From positions 41,722,001 through 41,786,000 of the forward strand of contig CM063106.1 in assembly GCA_031841125.1 (NCBI GenBank): a stretch of 64,000 nt of DNA, written 5' to 3'. The notes beneath the pieces are model-generated. The model did no database searches. It saw only the letters and a program-made list of their open reading frames with translations, and was not told where the DNA came from. The DNA comes from Acanthococcus lagerstroemiae (taxonomy: Eukaryota; Arthropoda; Insecta; Hemiptera; Eriococcidae). The position numbers and the translations under genes were made by a program. Of this stretch, positions 23,280 through 35,300 are shown piece after piece (within the stretch, counting starts at the first letter, position 1; each line of letters begins with the position of its first letter).

Positions 23280-23611
23280 CAAGGATGGACAAAATCATGA
23301 ATCCAGTGATCTAAGATCAAGATCTCCAGATCATTTAAAAAATTGAAAAATATCTCGGATTTAAGTCAAGAAATTATTTTGAAGGCAAACAATTATCGTA
23401 GATCATGAGGAAGATCATGGTCTTTACGATTTTATGATCTTTAAATCACGATTTTGCTCGGTTTTCATAATATTTCTGATCTTACGTTCGATCATTTTAC
23501 AGAAAAAACTTACCCATCATTCAGATCATGAATCCAATATCTTTCGGTGATCGAGATCATGATCTTTTTAATCTTTCTGATCTAATGATTATATGATCTA
23601 GCCCACCCTTG
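23280..23611. mobile_element. hAT-like MITE (332 bp) rich in GATC
   Basis: The left end CAAGGATGGACAAAATCAT mirrors the right end ATGATCTAGCCCACCCTTG. CAAGGRTGGGC-type ends are common in hAT-derived MITEs. The flanking octamers ctcatcgg and cttatagt match at 5 of 8 positions, so any 8-bp duplication has decayed. The interior is unusually rich in GATC and ATGATC words (about fifteen), giving extensive self-complementarity. There is no ORF. Confidence 0.75.
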
Positions 23612-25490
23612 CTTATAGTGCACGCACAAATGCATATCATGGCCACATGGGAGAGAAGCAGCTAACGAGGTGTTCGCTCTTGTCTGGGAGCAATGGTGGC
23701 GATCGCATATTTCACTTGGAGGAGAGATTTTTATATCCAAATGGCTTTCTTTGCGGAGTAATGCTCTTTTCCGACTCCCTCAGTTATCTGCTGGGACAAT
23801 CCGTCTCACAGCTCCCAGAATTGCCACCACTGTACAGAGATTTTTTAAATGTATCAATGCATTAATTCATCAAAAAAATGTCCTGTTGTGCATACAAGTG
23901 TCCCCCCCCCCCGCAGCAAAGTTTACAGACACCTACGTACGACCATTGGAATTTTATTAAAAGACTGCTCGATAATAATTCAATCTTTCGTCAGAGGAAA
24001 TACCTGCCTTATGAAAAGGCATCAGCCCGATTGTAAAAATTAATGGCAGCAGAAACTGTAATCCGCGGAAAATATTATAAAAGAAAATTATCCTCGGCTC
24101 ACTATTTCAGACTGTGTACATAAATCCTTGTACAGAACATCGCTTCCTCTTCTCAAAACACGTAGAAAATTATTACGCAGCAACCAAAATGAAAAGATAA
24201 ATTCGTTGAAAAGTACGAGAATTTTTCGCCATCAATCTTCACAAGAAACCGTCTTTCGAGCTTCCCGATTAAATTCATCGCATTAATCACGGCGTAATTT
24301 CTACGTCTCCAAATTAATGATCGCAATAATTAACGCTTTTTTCCAGCTTCTTAAGAGCTAAAATACAAAATTACAGCGAAAGATTATCGCACCTCCGCTG
24401 TGAACCCTTTTTACAGTCAACAAGAAACACTGATAGTGAAAAGTACCATGTCTGTTGTATCAGTGTATCCTCAAAATGTTCATTCAACAATGCAGCCCAA
24501 CTTTCGTCGCTTAATGCTTAATAACAGCTACTATAGCAAACAACGATAACGAGCTTTAAATCAATAACCGTACCCGAAATCATCAAGTTCCTATGTGTAC
24601 CGCGTTTACCAGGCAACAGTATTAGTCCGTCAATAGTTTATAAATAATAAGGTAAGAGCTGTTTTTTCACACGTATGAACTATCTCTGGTCTGCTCTGGA
24701 TAAGATCCATCATCTGCGCAATTTCCCATCGCAGCGATACTACAACCAAAAACGAAATGCCGCGCACGAACACCCAACTTTTCCCTCGAAATTCGAGACA
24801 AAGTTGTTTTCCGAAATTTCGCTCGTCTTTTCTTCCATCGATCAATCTTTCCATGCTAAAATAATTGGCTAAAACGAATTTTGAACGCTCTGTGATCATA
24901 ACTTAAGCGTAAACGCTCTGGCAGTTTTTTCTCTCAGTTTACGAAGGAAGAATTTTTTTGTTGAAAATTTCCGCTCAGTGAAGGAAATATGCTACTTTGC
25001 GAGAGTACACATTTAGCAATTTAATTTTAGCGCGCGGAATGAATAAATTTTCGTCTCCAAATCTCCTAATGCTACACGGTGCTTCGTTTTGTTTTCGCGT
25101 AAATTTTCTTGAATAAGAGTTTTAAAATTTATCGCTGCTCGCCGGAGAAGCGATGAAATTAATTTCTCCGTAATATCGTGCTCAAACCTAACTCCATTAT
25201 ACAGGTTTACAGTGTTGACTAGCTTATAGTCTGCATAAGGAAGCGATAAAAGACTACTTTACTGTTTCCCTTCCACGGCTTTCTCATTGTGTCGGGCGAA
25301 TTTTCAAATGTAGCAGGGACTCGGCATTTACACTGCGCAAGAGTAATAAATTATATATACCACCGAGAACAATAAAGCAAACATTTTGAGTAACATCCGG
25401 GGAAATTGGGGGTATTATTTATGGCCTAAAGGTGGCAGTACGATAGCGATCACCAAAGGCGGTTTTAGGACTGTGGAGGCCCTCTTAAGG
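23612..25490. other. Repeat-poor AT-rich stretch, no gene seen
   Basis: No repeats or exons were recognised between about 24050 and 25380. Overlapping ORFs at 23647-23960 (plus) and 24630-24899 (minus) lack domains. The stretch has many TAAT and ATTA words and lacks the C/G runs and foldbacks found elsewhere, so it is a candidate for constrained intronic or upstream regulatory DNA. That is only an inference from the absence of repeats. Confidence 0.4.
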
Positions 25491-25599
25491 TTAGTAATAA
25501 ATTGGCGATTGGAAATTTTGTACTGGATAGATATTATACTCAAAACAATGTATAGTCGTATACACATAGATTATGTCTTTATGGCAAATTGCCCATGAG

Positions 25600-25744
25600 G
25601 CTAATCGCCGGCTATGCCACCCACCGTGGGGCATGTGTCCCGTCACCCTATTCCAGCGTTTCCTGTTCCGTGCTACGCTGGCCCAATTCGGGCTGACTGA
25701 TCTAGTAAGCTCGTCAATCCATTTAGCTGATCTTTCCACTCTCT
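25600..25744 (-). mobile_element. LINE C-terminal fragment
   Basis: Minus-strand translation reads KRVERSAKWIDELTRSV, then PNWASVARNRKRWNRV. This matches the RPxxRWxDDI...W...A.DR..W pattern at the extreme C-terminus of RTE/Jockey-like ORF2 proteins, also seen at 13.6 and 27.2 kb. It is cut at its upstream side by the SINE insertion at 25756-25966. Confidence 0.65.
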
Positions 25745-25755
25745 TTTCCAGGTCT

Positions 25756-25966
25756 CTTTTCTAATTTTACTCTCAACCCGAGCCCTGGAATCCACCCTTT
25801 CGAGCAGTACCTCAGAGGCGTCGGGGAAGCTCTTAGAGTTATCTCTTCTCATCTTGCCGAAAAACCGGCCTAGATCAAAATATAGCGAGTTGCAACGTAA
25901 ACTCGAACCCGGAACCTCTTGATTCCGAGACCAGCGCGCCATCCACTTGGCCAACCAGTCCCCTCC
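25756..25966 (-). mobile_element. tRNA-derived SINE, copy 1 (211 bp)
   Basis: On the minus strand it begins GGGACTGGTTGGCCAAGTGG, which contains a TGGCCAAGTGG A box, and about 45 bases later has a GGTTCCGGGTTCGAG B box. The unrelated body ends near AAAATTAGAAAAGAG. The flanking TTTCCAGGTCT (25745-25755) and TTTCTAGGTCT (25967-25977) form an 11-bp target duplication with one mismatch. It matches the copy at 51261-51476 along its whole length. As in other SINEs, transcription would be by RNA polymerase III from the internal boxes. Confidence 0.85.
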
Positions 25967-26009
25967 TTTCTAGGTCTACATAAAAGCAAAAGAAAAGCCA
26001 ACGCCAAAT

Positions 26010-26150
26010 CATAAATGTAAGATTCGCAGACGATATTGCCCTATTTGCAAATATGAAGGAAGTAGAACTAGCCGAGATGCTAAATGAATCAACTTTTGCG
26101 GAGGGGAGGCAGGATTAACAACGAACAATAAAAGTTTAGCTTAGCATAAG
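26010..26150 (+). mobile_element. LINE reverse-transcriptase fragment
   Basis: Plus-strand translation reads INVRFADDIALFANMKEVE, then LAEML, with a later GLTTNNKSL in another frame. FADD at about 26033-26044 is the catalytic motif of non-LTR reverse transcriptases. It lies in the opposite orientation to the LINE fragment at 25600-25744, so the two are separate insertions. At least one frameshift is present and both sides are truncated. Confidence 0.75.
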
Positions 26151-26161
26151 CCTAATCTTAA

Positions 26162-26600
26162 AGACTGACTGACTGGCTGGCTGGACTGATTGACTCAACA
26201 CATAATTCGCCTGCAAGTACCACACTACTTGTATCAGCCTGTATTCTCATGCGAGCACCACGTTCCTTGTACCAGCCTGCGAGCACTATGCTCCGCTAGT
26301 GCATCATCTTGCAGACGAGTCTGCAACCACGGGAGAGCATTTTCATGTCTGCTTCGCGGATTGCGTTGACATGAGAACGGCCTCAAAGCATCCCAACCAC
26401 TAATGCGATACTCGAAAGGGTAGTTTCCGAGGCCGGGGGCGCGGTGTCTCAGGGGCCACTTTGACATGTGTGCATCGCCATATGTTCCACCACGCCACTC
26501 ATGTTACTATTACGTCATACCACTGAGTATACTTGAGCGACAACCTGTTATTATATAAAACCAGTCAGTCCAGTCAGCCAGCCAGTCAGTATTATTATTA
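26162..26600. mobile_element. Inverted-repeat-bounded segment with CTGACTGGCTGG ends
   Basis: GACTGACTGGCTGGCTGGAC at about 26165 is mirrored by GTCCAGTCAGCCAGCCAGTC at about 26568-26588. The interior holds two degenerate copies of CCACACTACTTGTATCAGCC (about 26220 and 26260) and a LINE tail at 26400-26500. Because CTGACTGG words are low in complexity, this could be inverted simple repeats rather than true element ends. Confidence 0.55.
26400..26500 (+). mobile_element. 5'-truncated LINE tail
   Basis: The segment GATACTCGAAAGGGTAGTTT, then a GGGGGCGCGGTGTC stretch, and finally GACATGTGTGCATCGCCATA parallels 53385-53465, which belongs to the tail family defined by the LINE at 19030-19867. It sits inside the CTGACTGG-bounded segment. 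Confidence 0.75.
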
Positions 26601-26658
26601 TTACTAACGCTGTACGCGTGAAAGTAAGGTTTTTCCGGTTTGTGTGCCAATGTAAAGA

Positions 26659-28152
26659 CATAAAAATGTCAAAAGGGCGTCCTCGAATTCGTCCCTATCA
26701 TGATTGCATCACTCAATCACTTACCGAATTCGTCCCTAGGTCATAAAGACATTCCCTTATCCCTTACCGAATCCGTCGGTGTTAGTGTTGAATTCGTCCC
26801 AGTAAGTAGCTCATGTCGATTTCGAACAGGGAATTCATCGTGCTGTTGAAAATACACTGCCGGAGCAAACATATGGGGATGCTGTTTCCACCTTGGTCAA
26901 AGCTGGCGGAGAAAAATCCAGGAGCTGGGACTCGCCAAGGCGGACAAAAAGACACAGAAATTGGGAAATTTTTGAAATTATTCTTTGGGCTTCCCTTTTT
27001 GAATCCAGATGCCGTGGATGATAGTTTTGTCGAAGACATAATAAGTGTTATCTCAGGTACATGGACTGCCATCAGCTTCCTATTCTTCCTATTTTTGAGC
27101 ATAAGCTTCCGTCAGCTCCCTCTATTTGTCTCTATAGTTTGTGAGGTTGGGCCACCCTATACCCAAAGCTCTTGTAAATTCGTTCAGTCATCTAGCAGTT
27201 GGCCTACCCCTTCTTACGGAGTTCAAAAAGTTGTTCGTGTCTTCCTTTTGTTCTAACTATCTCTAACAAGGTGCCCAGCATTTTTCCATTTGAATTTCAC
27301 TACCATTCTGTTGAGGTCCCAAATTTCCAAGTGTTTTACTTCGGCAATTTTTGTTCGATCTTTAATTTTAATATTGAGGATGCTTCTCAACATTGAGTTT
27401 TACATTACTTATAACTTTTTCATTGGTGCGCTTGTTAACGACCATGTATTTAGACTCCGTATGACGCCATCGCCACGGGGAATACACAGCTTTCCAGGAT
27501 TTTTGATTTATTCTCTAACGACGTTTCTCCTTCAAAAATTTGTTTCAAAGTCCAAAATGATTTCCACGAATTTGTCTTTTCTTTCACTAATTTCTTCTTC
27601 TTTTACATTTTCAAACGAGATTATTTGGCCCAAATATATTCACCTTTTCAATTTGTGTACTCCCGGACAGCAGTATCCCATTCCCATTCTTTTCTTGAGT
27701 CACTATTTTGCTTTTTGACATGTTTATTTTTAGGCCTACTTTTCTACTTTCTCTAGCTAGGTCCTCGATCACCGCCAAAATTTCTTTAATAATTTTCCAA
27801 ATAATACGACGTTATCAGCAAATCTTAAGTTTGTTAGCAGGCTACAATTTACTTCTATCCCCTTTTCTTCTCAGTTTACCTTCCTGAAGACGGACTGTAA
27901 AACACTGTTATCAGCGCAAATCGAAGTGTTAAATAGTAAACACTTGGATTTGCAATGAAAAGTGCAACGGAAAAAATATGATTATAACGAGGACGATGAG
28001 AGAAAGCTGTAACGACCCCGGGACGAATTCGGTAACAGATTAGGGAACACCTTAATGACCACGGACGAATTCAGTAACAGATTAGAGAACACTTTCATGA
28101 CCCTGGGACAAATTTGGGCATTTTTATGATTTTGGGGACGAATTCGGCAGTC
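26659..28152. mobile_element. Inverted arrays of GAATTCGTCC units enclosing a LINE remnant
   Basis: Four copies of (C/T)GAATTCGTCC-like words lie at about 26685, 26725, 26767 and 26789. Four copies in the reverse sense (GGACGAATTC-like) lie at about 28020, 28063, 28104 and 28138. Most spacings are 34-42 bases. Linking sequences such as CATAAAAATG, GGTCAT and AGATTAGGGAACA are also mirrored. The 1.2-kb core contains a minus-strand LINE remnant (27110-27900). This fits a foldback-type element with internally repetitive ends that captured, or was invaded by, a LINE. Confidence 0.7.
27110..27900 (-). mobile_element. Degenerate LINE RT fragment with mutated catalytic motif
   Basis: Minus-strand translation gives VFRKVN-stop-EEKGI, then NLRFADNVVLFG at about 27800-27825, a KVGLKINMSKSK segment, IISFENVKEEE, a KILESCV segment, and near the end RPTAR-stop-LNEFTRALG. 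The order matches the LINE at 13435-14275. The catalytic FADD has become FADN (27811-27822), and two conserved Trp codons have become TGA, so it is inactive. Several frameshifts are needed. The plus-strand ORFs across this interval are antisense by-products. Confidence 0.82.
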
Positions 28153-31100
28153 CCGATTAAAAATCTGTACTTAAAGAAACAGGAGTTGTCTACTGGAACA
28201 AAAAACTCTCCCATAATCAAATCCTACACAGGGGCTTAATTTTCTTGGGTTGCTGAATGAGAATGATACAAATATGCATCATCAAAAGCATTCTTTGCGA
28301 CTTTATATATTTGCTCCACACAGTTTATTTACAAGTACTCATTTTTCAAGATTCATAAAACAGTTTGATCCTAGTAAAAAACAGATCCGTACAGTCAGTA
28401 GACCAATTATAACAAAGTAATACAAAAAAGAGGTACGAGAGTACGTCATCGTTTTTATTTCTCTACGTCTCATCTGATTTTATAGTCATCATGTTCACGA
28501 ATCTTTTTTTCTTCAATTGATAAAAATGTTTGTATGTATCATTTTTGACACTACTTGTTCGTTTTGTACATCAGGAGTAACATCTTCGTTTAGGAAAAAG
28601 AATTCAAAGAATTTCTAGTTTGAGAATGAATTCAAAGAATTTCTAGTTTGAGAATAACAAGTATAACTTGTGTAATATTATACATAATCAAGTAATGGAA
28701 TCATCCGAATTTTCGTTTTGAACCAATCAAAAAACCACGAATTCATCTGCAAAAAGAAACATGACTTTTACATAACTGCACGATATTTTCGAAAAGAACC
28801 ACGAATGCAACTGCAAAAAGGAAATCGATGGCTTAAAGGGAAAGGTAACATATCATTTTTTTATCTCTAAAAAATCAACTGTAACATTGGTAACACTGCG
28901 TTTTTCTAATCATGCAGCTTCCAGCATTCAACTTTAGAATCACTAGACGAATACTATTATTGTTCACTGGCGGAAGTTGAATCCTGAACCTATCCAGGCA
29001 GGGCTGCCAAAGTCGGAAAACTGAAATGTGACATACTACCTTTTCTTTTAAACCATCGATAATATGACGTTTATACGACTGCGTAATATTTTCGAGAAAA
29101 AAAAAGTATATTTCCAAGAACTTTAAAAAAAAGAAAAAAAAAGAAACATGATTTCATGACATGTAGAAGCTGAACACCCTATTCATAATGAATTTCTCTC
29201 AAGAAAATTTAAATTTTGCACCATACTGGACAGAAAAAAATAGGAAAAAAATTTTTACTTCAAGAAAATCGTTACTTCATTAAATTTATAGTCATCACGA
29301 TCGTAATTCGTACAATCAAAAACTGACTGATTTTTATTTTTTCTATGTAAAAGTACAGCGCCACTTATCAATCGCGTGTTCAAGTAAGCCTTTTTGTAGA
29401 GGTTTGATTTTTAAAACGTAGAAAAAATTTTTCCAGGGGGGAGGGAGAAGGTAGTAGTTTTTGGTCAGTTTTTGAAGAAATTTGTTTTGCATCATGGTAC
29501 CCATGAGAAAATCAAAACCTGCCACCCCTGGTTGAACATGATACATCTTCCCATGGTATGTATTCGGAACGTCTAAATCCAAATTTTCTATCTACATATT
29601 TCCTTTTCCGTCGTCTGAGCACTCATAATTTGAAAGGACTTTTTCCCCAATAAATTGCGGTCTTAAAATTCAAACTCACGGACGCATTTTTCCAATACCC
29701 CCCCCCCATTTTTAGTAATTTATTTTACAACGTATTTCCTACACATTACAATCGACCACTGGGTAAAACACGGAAAAATTAACTAAATTCGAAAAAATGA
29801 TAATTTTTCTTACTAATCAGCCTATGTTTTCAATTAAATGATTACGTAGTATTATTAGAACTGGTTGGAACTCTCCCTAGTTTGATTATAATACAGATTT
29901 GATTTTTATAACCATACAAGCTTTTAGGAAAAAGTAATTGAAAAATCGTTAAGAACAAATGAATTCGAAGCTTCCTGCTTCATAAAAATAGATCCTACCC
30001 AGACGCATACGAAAAAAGTTTTCTGTGTGAGCGCGAAGCTTAAGAGTATACTTTTTCAGCAAGAAACGAAATTGAAAATTCGATTTCCAACTCTACTGAG
30101 AATTATATTTTACCTTAAGGTAGATTTTGTCAGCAAGCGCCACGTGTTTCTCGATAAAATCAGTGATGCTTGGTAATCTTTAGGCAGTGACAAGGCCTTT
30201 TAAAGAAGCATTAGACCAGAAGGCATCTAAAAATACGACAAATTTCAAGGAAACCATTTTGTTTCAACAAATCGCTCTTCAATTCGGTTTTGCATCAAGC
30301 AGAGAAAAAATAAATCTTTATTTTGAATCCTACTTTCATTATTGTCCTTGCCAGGCTGGCAAGAGAGAGCTATACAAATGTAAAAATGTTTTCTCCATTT
30401 TAATGAGAGGGGGGGGGGGACTAAGAATTTCTCAAATACAGAAAATACAAAAGAGCTTCGGTCTCCGAGCTCTTTTACAAATCCTGATGGGCAACTGTAA
30501 AAAATGTGAAATGAACAGGCTTTTTCTTCTCCAATATTATAATTCAGGTCCGCAGACGAAAAAGAAAACGATATTAGTTTTCAGCTGATTTTTGTTTAGT
30601 AAAAATCAGGCATTGGTCTTAGTCTGATGATGAGAGCGGAAGTAAAGAGGTAAATTTTTCTCGTCACGGTTTTTCGACGAGCCTCGAATTCATGGGTGGC
30701 GTCGGGCTATTTTTATGGAAAGCCCCTGTAGTGATAGCCAGTAATCAAATGTTCGCTAATAAATGCTCAGTTTTCTGAAAAATTCTCAGCAAATACTTCG
30801 AAAAGACATGCTTGATTTTAGAAAAGCTTACTCTGTAACATAAGATCAAGTTTTTAGAAAATGTAAACTAAAATGGCACTTGTGTTATCCTTTTCTATTC
30901 GATTTTCGCTACCACACGTGTTCGAGCTGACACTAGATAGGATTGAAAATGTTTCAAAAAATATCAGAAAAAAAGTTTCGTGCGGTCAGGCCTCCGAGAG
31001 AGAAGCTGATTTTTTTTTTTAATGCTTTCTAATTCATCTGTCGGCTCTTTACTATATCTTATTCGTAACTGTAAGGAACTATAGGAATACAAAAAATCAT

Positions 31101-31730
31101 TTTCTGCGACTTAGTAATATCAGATTCTGTATACATCTGAAGCGCGTTATAGAAGCTGAATTTTTGCATTTCTAGTTCGTCGATAATGTATCTATCTGCA
31201 CATCAGATGCATCATAATCGCGGTAGCAGTTACCAAGAAAAGGACTTAAAAATAAGCATTCCTCTCGTGAGCTCTCCCATTTTGCATCTAGTATTGATTG
31301 CGAAATAGTAAAAAATCTTATTCCTGATTTCTTCTCAATTCTGGTTTGTAATCAGAAAAAAAAAGGTTTATTTTGAATACTAACAAAAATTTTGACTGGC
31401 AAGCCATAAAAATTTCTCGCCTTAAATTTTCCTTTAATTTTGTTCAGAAACTGAAAAAAATCTGTATGTTGGTTGACGAGAATCAAAACAAACAATCTTC
31501 ATTCTGATTGCTATACTTCAAATTTAAGCAGACAGACTGATACAAGAGAAAAGAAAACAATTAAAAATTATAAACGCTTCAAAGTTTTTTAAAAATATTA
31601 TTTATCATTATTATTATTTATTTTAGGATAAAAATACAGAGAAAGAAAGGTACTGCTTTCGATAAAAGTAAATACCTACATCGGAAACTGAATTGAGAAT
31701 AAATCGGTAGATTAGGTACCTAGTATCAGG
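28153..31730. other. AT-rich stretch with local duplications, no gene seen
   Basis: A perfect 28-bp tandem pair lies at 28600-28655. Around 28435-28500 and 29235-29310 the phrase TTTATAGTCATCA recurs with similar flanks. The segments near 28735, 28790 and 29060 share GCA(C)GATATTTTCGA and CACGAAT words, suggesting an old duplicated block. The 133-codon ORF at 30187-30588 has no recognised domain and includes a poly-G run. No exon or TIR element was identified. Confidence 0.5.
28600..28655. repeat. Perfect 28-bp tandem duplication
   Basis: GAATTCAAAGAATTTCTAGT followed by TTGAGAAT occurs twice without mismatch (28600-28627 and 28628-28655), which implies a recent slippage or duplication. Confidence 0.9.
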
Positions 31731-31734
31731 AACT

Positions 31735-32340
31735 CAGAGTCAACATTATTCAGGGGATTAGGAGCCCGATCCGGGCCCTGTTATAAATTATACAGCAAAG
31801 CTGGAGGCTGGAAGGATTACTTAACCGAAACCGGAGTCCGAAAAATAATATTCGTTAGAGCGGGATCCAAGCAAACCCATCTTAACAGAGTCGAAGCAAA
31901 TTTCAATTTTTGGCCAAAACTAGAACAAAACCTGAGCCCAACAGCGGCTCTTGCTTCTCCGATTTCGACCCTCCTCTACCTACCGCTGCACTTCTCTCCA
32001 CTCCCTTGAACATCTACTACGTTTCACTCTTTCACTACTCCGAAAACCTGTCAAAACAAACTCCACATTTGGAGATAAGGCCGGAGCCATCAAAAATCAT
32101 TTATAGAAACTGAAGCCGGGGCTGAATTCAAAAGTTTCACCAGAATCGGAACTGGAGACTGATAAAAACTATTTGCCGGAGCCGATGCCAGGGTTTGGAG
32201 AAAATTATTTTCCGGAATCGGAGGCTAGATTCAAGCCAATAACCTTTCTAGCAGAGTCCGGAGCCAGAGCCAAATTTAGGGATTCCGGGCAAAGTCGGAG
32301 CAAAAGCCAGATCGGAGCTGCTCCGGGCATTATAATCTGT
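31735..32340. repeat. Degenerate GGAGCC-rich repeat block
   Basis: CCGGAGCC, TCGGAGC, GAAGCCGG, CCGGAAT and GGAACTGGAG words recur through this segment, each followed by AAAATTATTT-like linkers. This gives a drifted short-period array in otherwise AT-rich DNA. A related GGTTCC-rich patch in the opposite sense is at 35265-35345. No convincing TIRs or ORF were seen. Confidence 0.55.
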
Positions 32341-35300
32341 CCAGTATAAATGTATATGAATCAGAAGCTCCAATGGATCACTCAGAATAATTTTGGCTGA
32401 AAACAGGCACGAATTGACCCCTTCGATTTTGACCAAACAGACAGGAACGGGTACATCCAAACAGTATGCTCGTGAAACCTTTTGGCATAATATTTATTAG
32501 GTCTCAAAATTTTGAAAAAAATTAAAATTTGAAACGCACGATTCCCAGAATACCCACATCTAGATTCAGCAATTTTCACAGATCATAGTAAAACGCTTGT
32601 CAACGCGTTCTGGTATTGTGACCAGACACGCTTTCGGAAAACATCATTATTTTCTTGGACACACATTATGAAACAAAGTCGCTTTCATAGTCATTTTTCA
32701 TTTGCTAATCCGTTAAATGGATCCTTGTTTTGAATAGAGCACTGTATTTTAATCAGAGTCGCCGAGGAGCGCACAGATTCCATCAATCACATCGAAGAGT
32801 GCACAAAATTGAAGGAGACGGCGAGAATTGAGAGAAAAAAAGTCGTGTTAAAATCGAATTGCGGCACAGTCGTCTAACAAATACGCCCATTTTCTTCGGT
32901 CACACAAATGAGTCTAATCGAAATGACCCTGAGATGCGGTCGAACAACGCAGTACCAAGATTATTTATTAGGTGTGGGAGCACCTTCTAGGTCCCCGGCA
33001 CTGCAGCACTTGTATACGAGAACGGAATTCCATTCATTTCAACTTACGCGCACTTAATTGAATTATAACATTTCCATAAGACGTGATTGTTTTTCATTTT
33101 CGTAATTCCTATGTAACGAGCTTAATGGTGACCATATAGCCACATATAGCTGATCTGCATGCCAATAAATTCATAGCGACGACCTCACTTCCTGCACGTC
33201 TCATCTTTCTACGTCGTTACTGGTCGAAATCGACACGAAATAAGCATCAGCTTAACTCTGCCAAGGTATAGAGCACAATCTAAAACCATAACGCGTATTT
33301 AAACAGGTACCGAAGCGTTTTCTGAGGAAATGGGATTTCAATTTATAAGGAGTATTTGAAAGCGTACCAAGTATTTTCTATGAGAAAAGGCGGGGATTCA
33401 ATTTGGCCAACTAAACGTTCGTAAATTCCAAACATTCGATTAACAACGAACAAGACTGAAAACAAGGAAACGAACTTTACGGCGAAGTTTTCTAATGCAA
33501 GAAAGTCTTTGCCCGTTCACCACTGCACTAGAGTAATATGTAGATTTACAGTAACTAGCTAGAAGCTAAAAACTCTTACTTAATCAGCAAACACGTTCGC
33601 TGAAAATGCAGCAAGAGAAAAAATATACTTTTGATGACTGTACTTTGAAGAAAAGTTGCACATCTGCAATGCGAGAGAATCTTCGTCCAGTCAACTCAAC
33701 AACGCTATAAGCGGTAGCTAATCAGCAGGGCGCGGATTTTTAGGACAGAACTTTTTTTTCTAGTTCAGCCTGTTTGGTCAATTGAGTTATCCTAGACGAA
33801 TCAGGAAATTTTGAAACCAAATGAGTTAACTTTGATACGGCCTTTTTTAAACAATTTTCAAGGACATGTTCACCTAAAATTGATGTTTCTAGAGATTTTT
33901 TGGGACTACTTCAAGTAGAAATCAAATTTTTAAGACTATTTTGTCAATTTTCAATTTTTTGGAAAATTTCAAATGTTCAATTTTTCGAGAAAACAAATTT
34001 TCAATCGATCCGCCATTTTGTTTACAGAAAGCACTTTTAAAAAATCAACCATACCTCGAAAATGACTTATTTTTTAAACTTCGGTCATAAATTTAATTTT
34101 GCGCTCCAAATTTAGCCTAGTAGCGTATCAAGATCATTATTTATCAATATTCTGGTACTTAATTTTCGTTGTTTTTCAATACACGAATTTGAACATTCAG
34201 AATATAAGAAAATTTTAAATATTGTTCTGGTAGTTGAATTACATTATTTTTTGTGATTTTTAGGGTTAACTTTTATATAGAAACCAAAAATATAATCAGA
34301 AGTTGGAAAAAGTGATTAATTTCCCAGGAAAGAATGATTTTTTTCCGAACAAAATGACAGCTTGATTATACCCATGCGCTTATCTAAGCTACTCATAACG
34401 CTTTCGTCAATTTCTGGATTTGCTATACACATTATGTATACATATATTTGATGTATTTTCCATTGAGAACGTAAGAACTTTTACAAGATACCTAAAATCA
34501 AACGACTGAGTAAGTTATAACAACGCTCTACCATACTTTCATAAAACATTACCTGTTATTAATGTGTTTCTTACGGTGAAAGTTGAGTAAATCAGTTTGC
34601 CATGAATTATTCCCAACAAAATTCATGGTACGAGCAATAAACATTTCAAAATATTGTTAGAATGGACGCGACGCTTCCCGCATTTGAATAAAACTCACAG
34701 CACTGAGTAACTAAGGGTGAACAGGTTGGCGCGAATATCAAGCGAGAGTAGTGTGAAGACAGCAAATCTCGTAGTGCGAAGGAGAGGGAGAACAGTTAGG
34801 GATGTTTGCTGAATGAGAGAGGGAAGAAAGGAAGAGAGAAAGTGGTTTATACTCCGTTCCAAAAAAGAAACGCGAAATAAACAAAGGTTGGTTTACACAA
34901 AACTGGGAAGTGCGCGTACAATATGCGCGTAACCGTGTTCATCTACCACGAATACATTTATTTTCTAATTTCAACATGGGGCAAAATTAGTATGAGAATG
35001 GAAAACAGAGTTCTTTGCCCAAAAATATGTTCAGAGTCCGCCTTTTCGCGTTCAGTGTGAATTGCTTCACCCCCACCCCCGCACAACGATAGTGACAATC
35101 ATGCCGGCTGCGTATTTTGTATTCTCTTTTGAAACAAGAGTATAGACTTGCAAGACGTTGGAATATGGAGAATGTTATACAGAATGTTGGGGTGGTTGCA
35201 GAAAGGTGCTTGGGAAGTGTGGATTTCCCTTGAACAGATAATATCTGATAATGGGGTTCTGGTTCCTTGAAATCGTTCGGGTTCCAGTTGGTTCAGATTC

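Noticed and set aside
25890..25966. Functional tRNA gene
   Set aside because: A and B boxes are present, but the acceptor and anticodon stems do not fold convincingly and the sequence continues into a SINE body shared with a second copy.
26813..27718. Two long plus-strand ORFs (147 and 142 codons) suggesting a membrane protein
   Set aside because: The 27290-27718 frame is antisense to a clear LINE reverse-transcriptase remnant. The 26813-27256 frame starts in the unassigned core next to the inverted arrays and overlaps the LINE's 3' end, and it has no domain of its own.
28600..28655. CRISPR-like direct repeats
   Set aside because: The 28-bp repeats are directly adjacent with no spacers and only two units, in a eukaryotic context.
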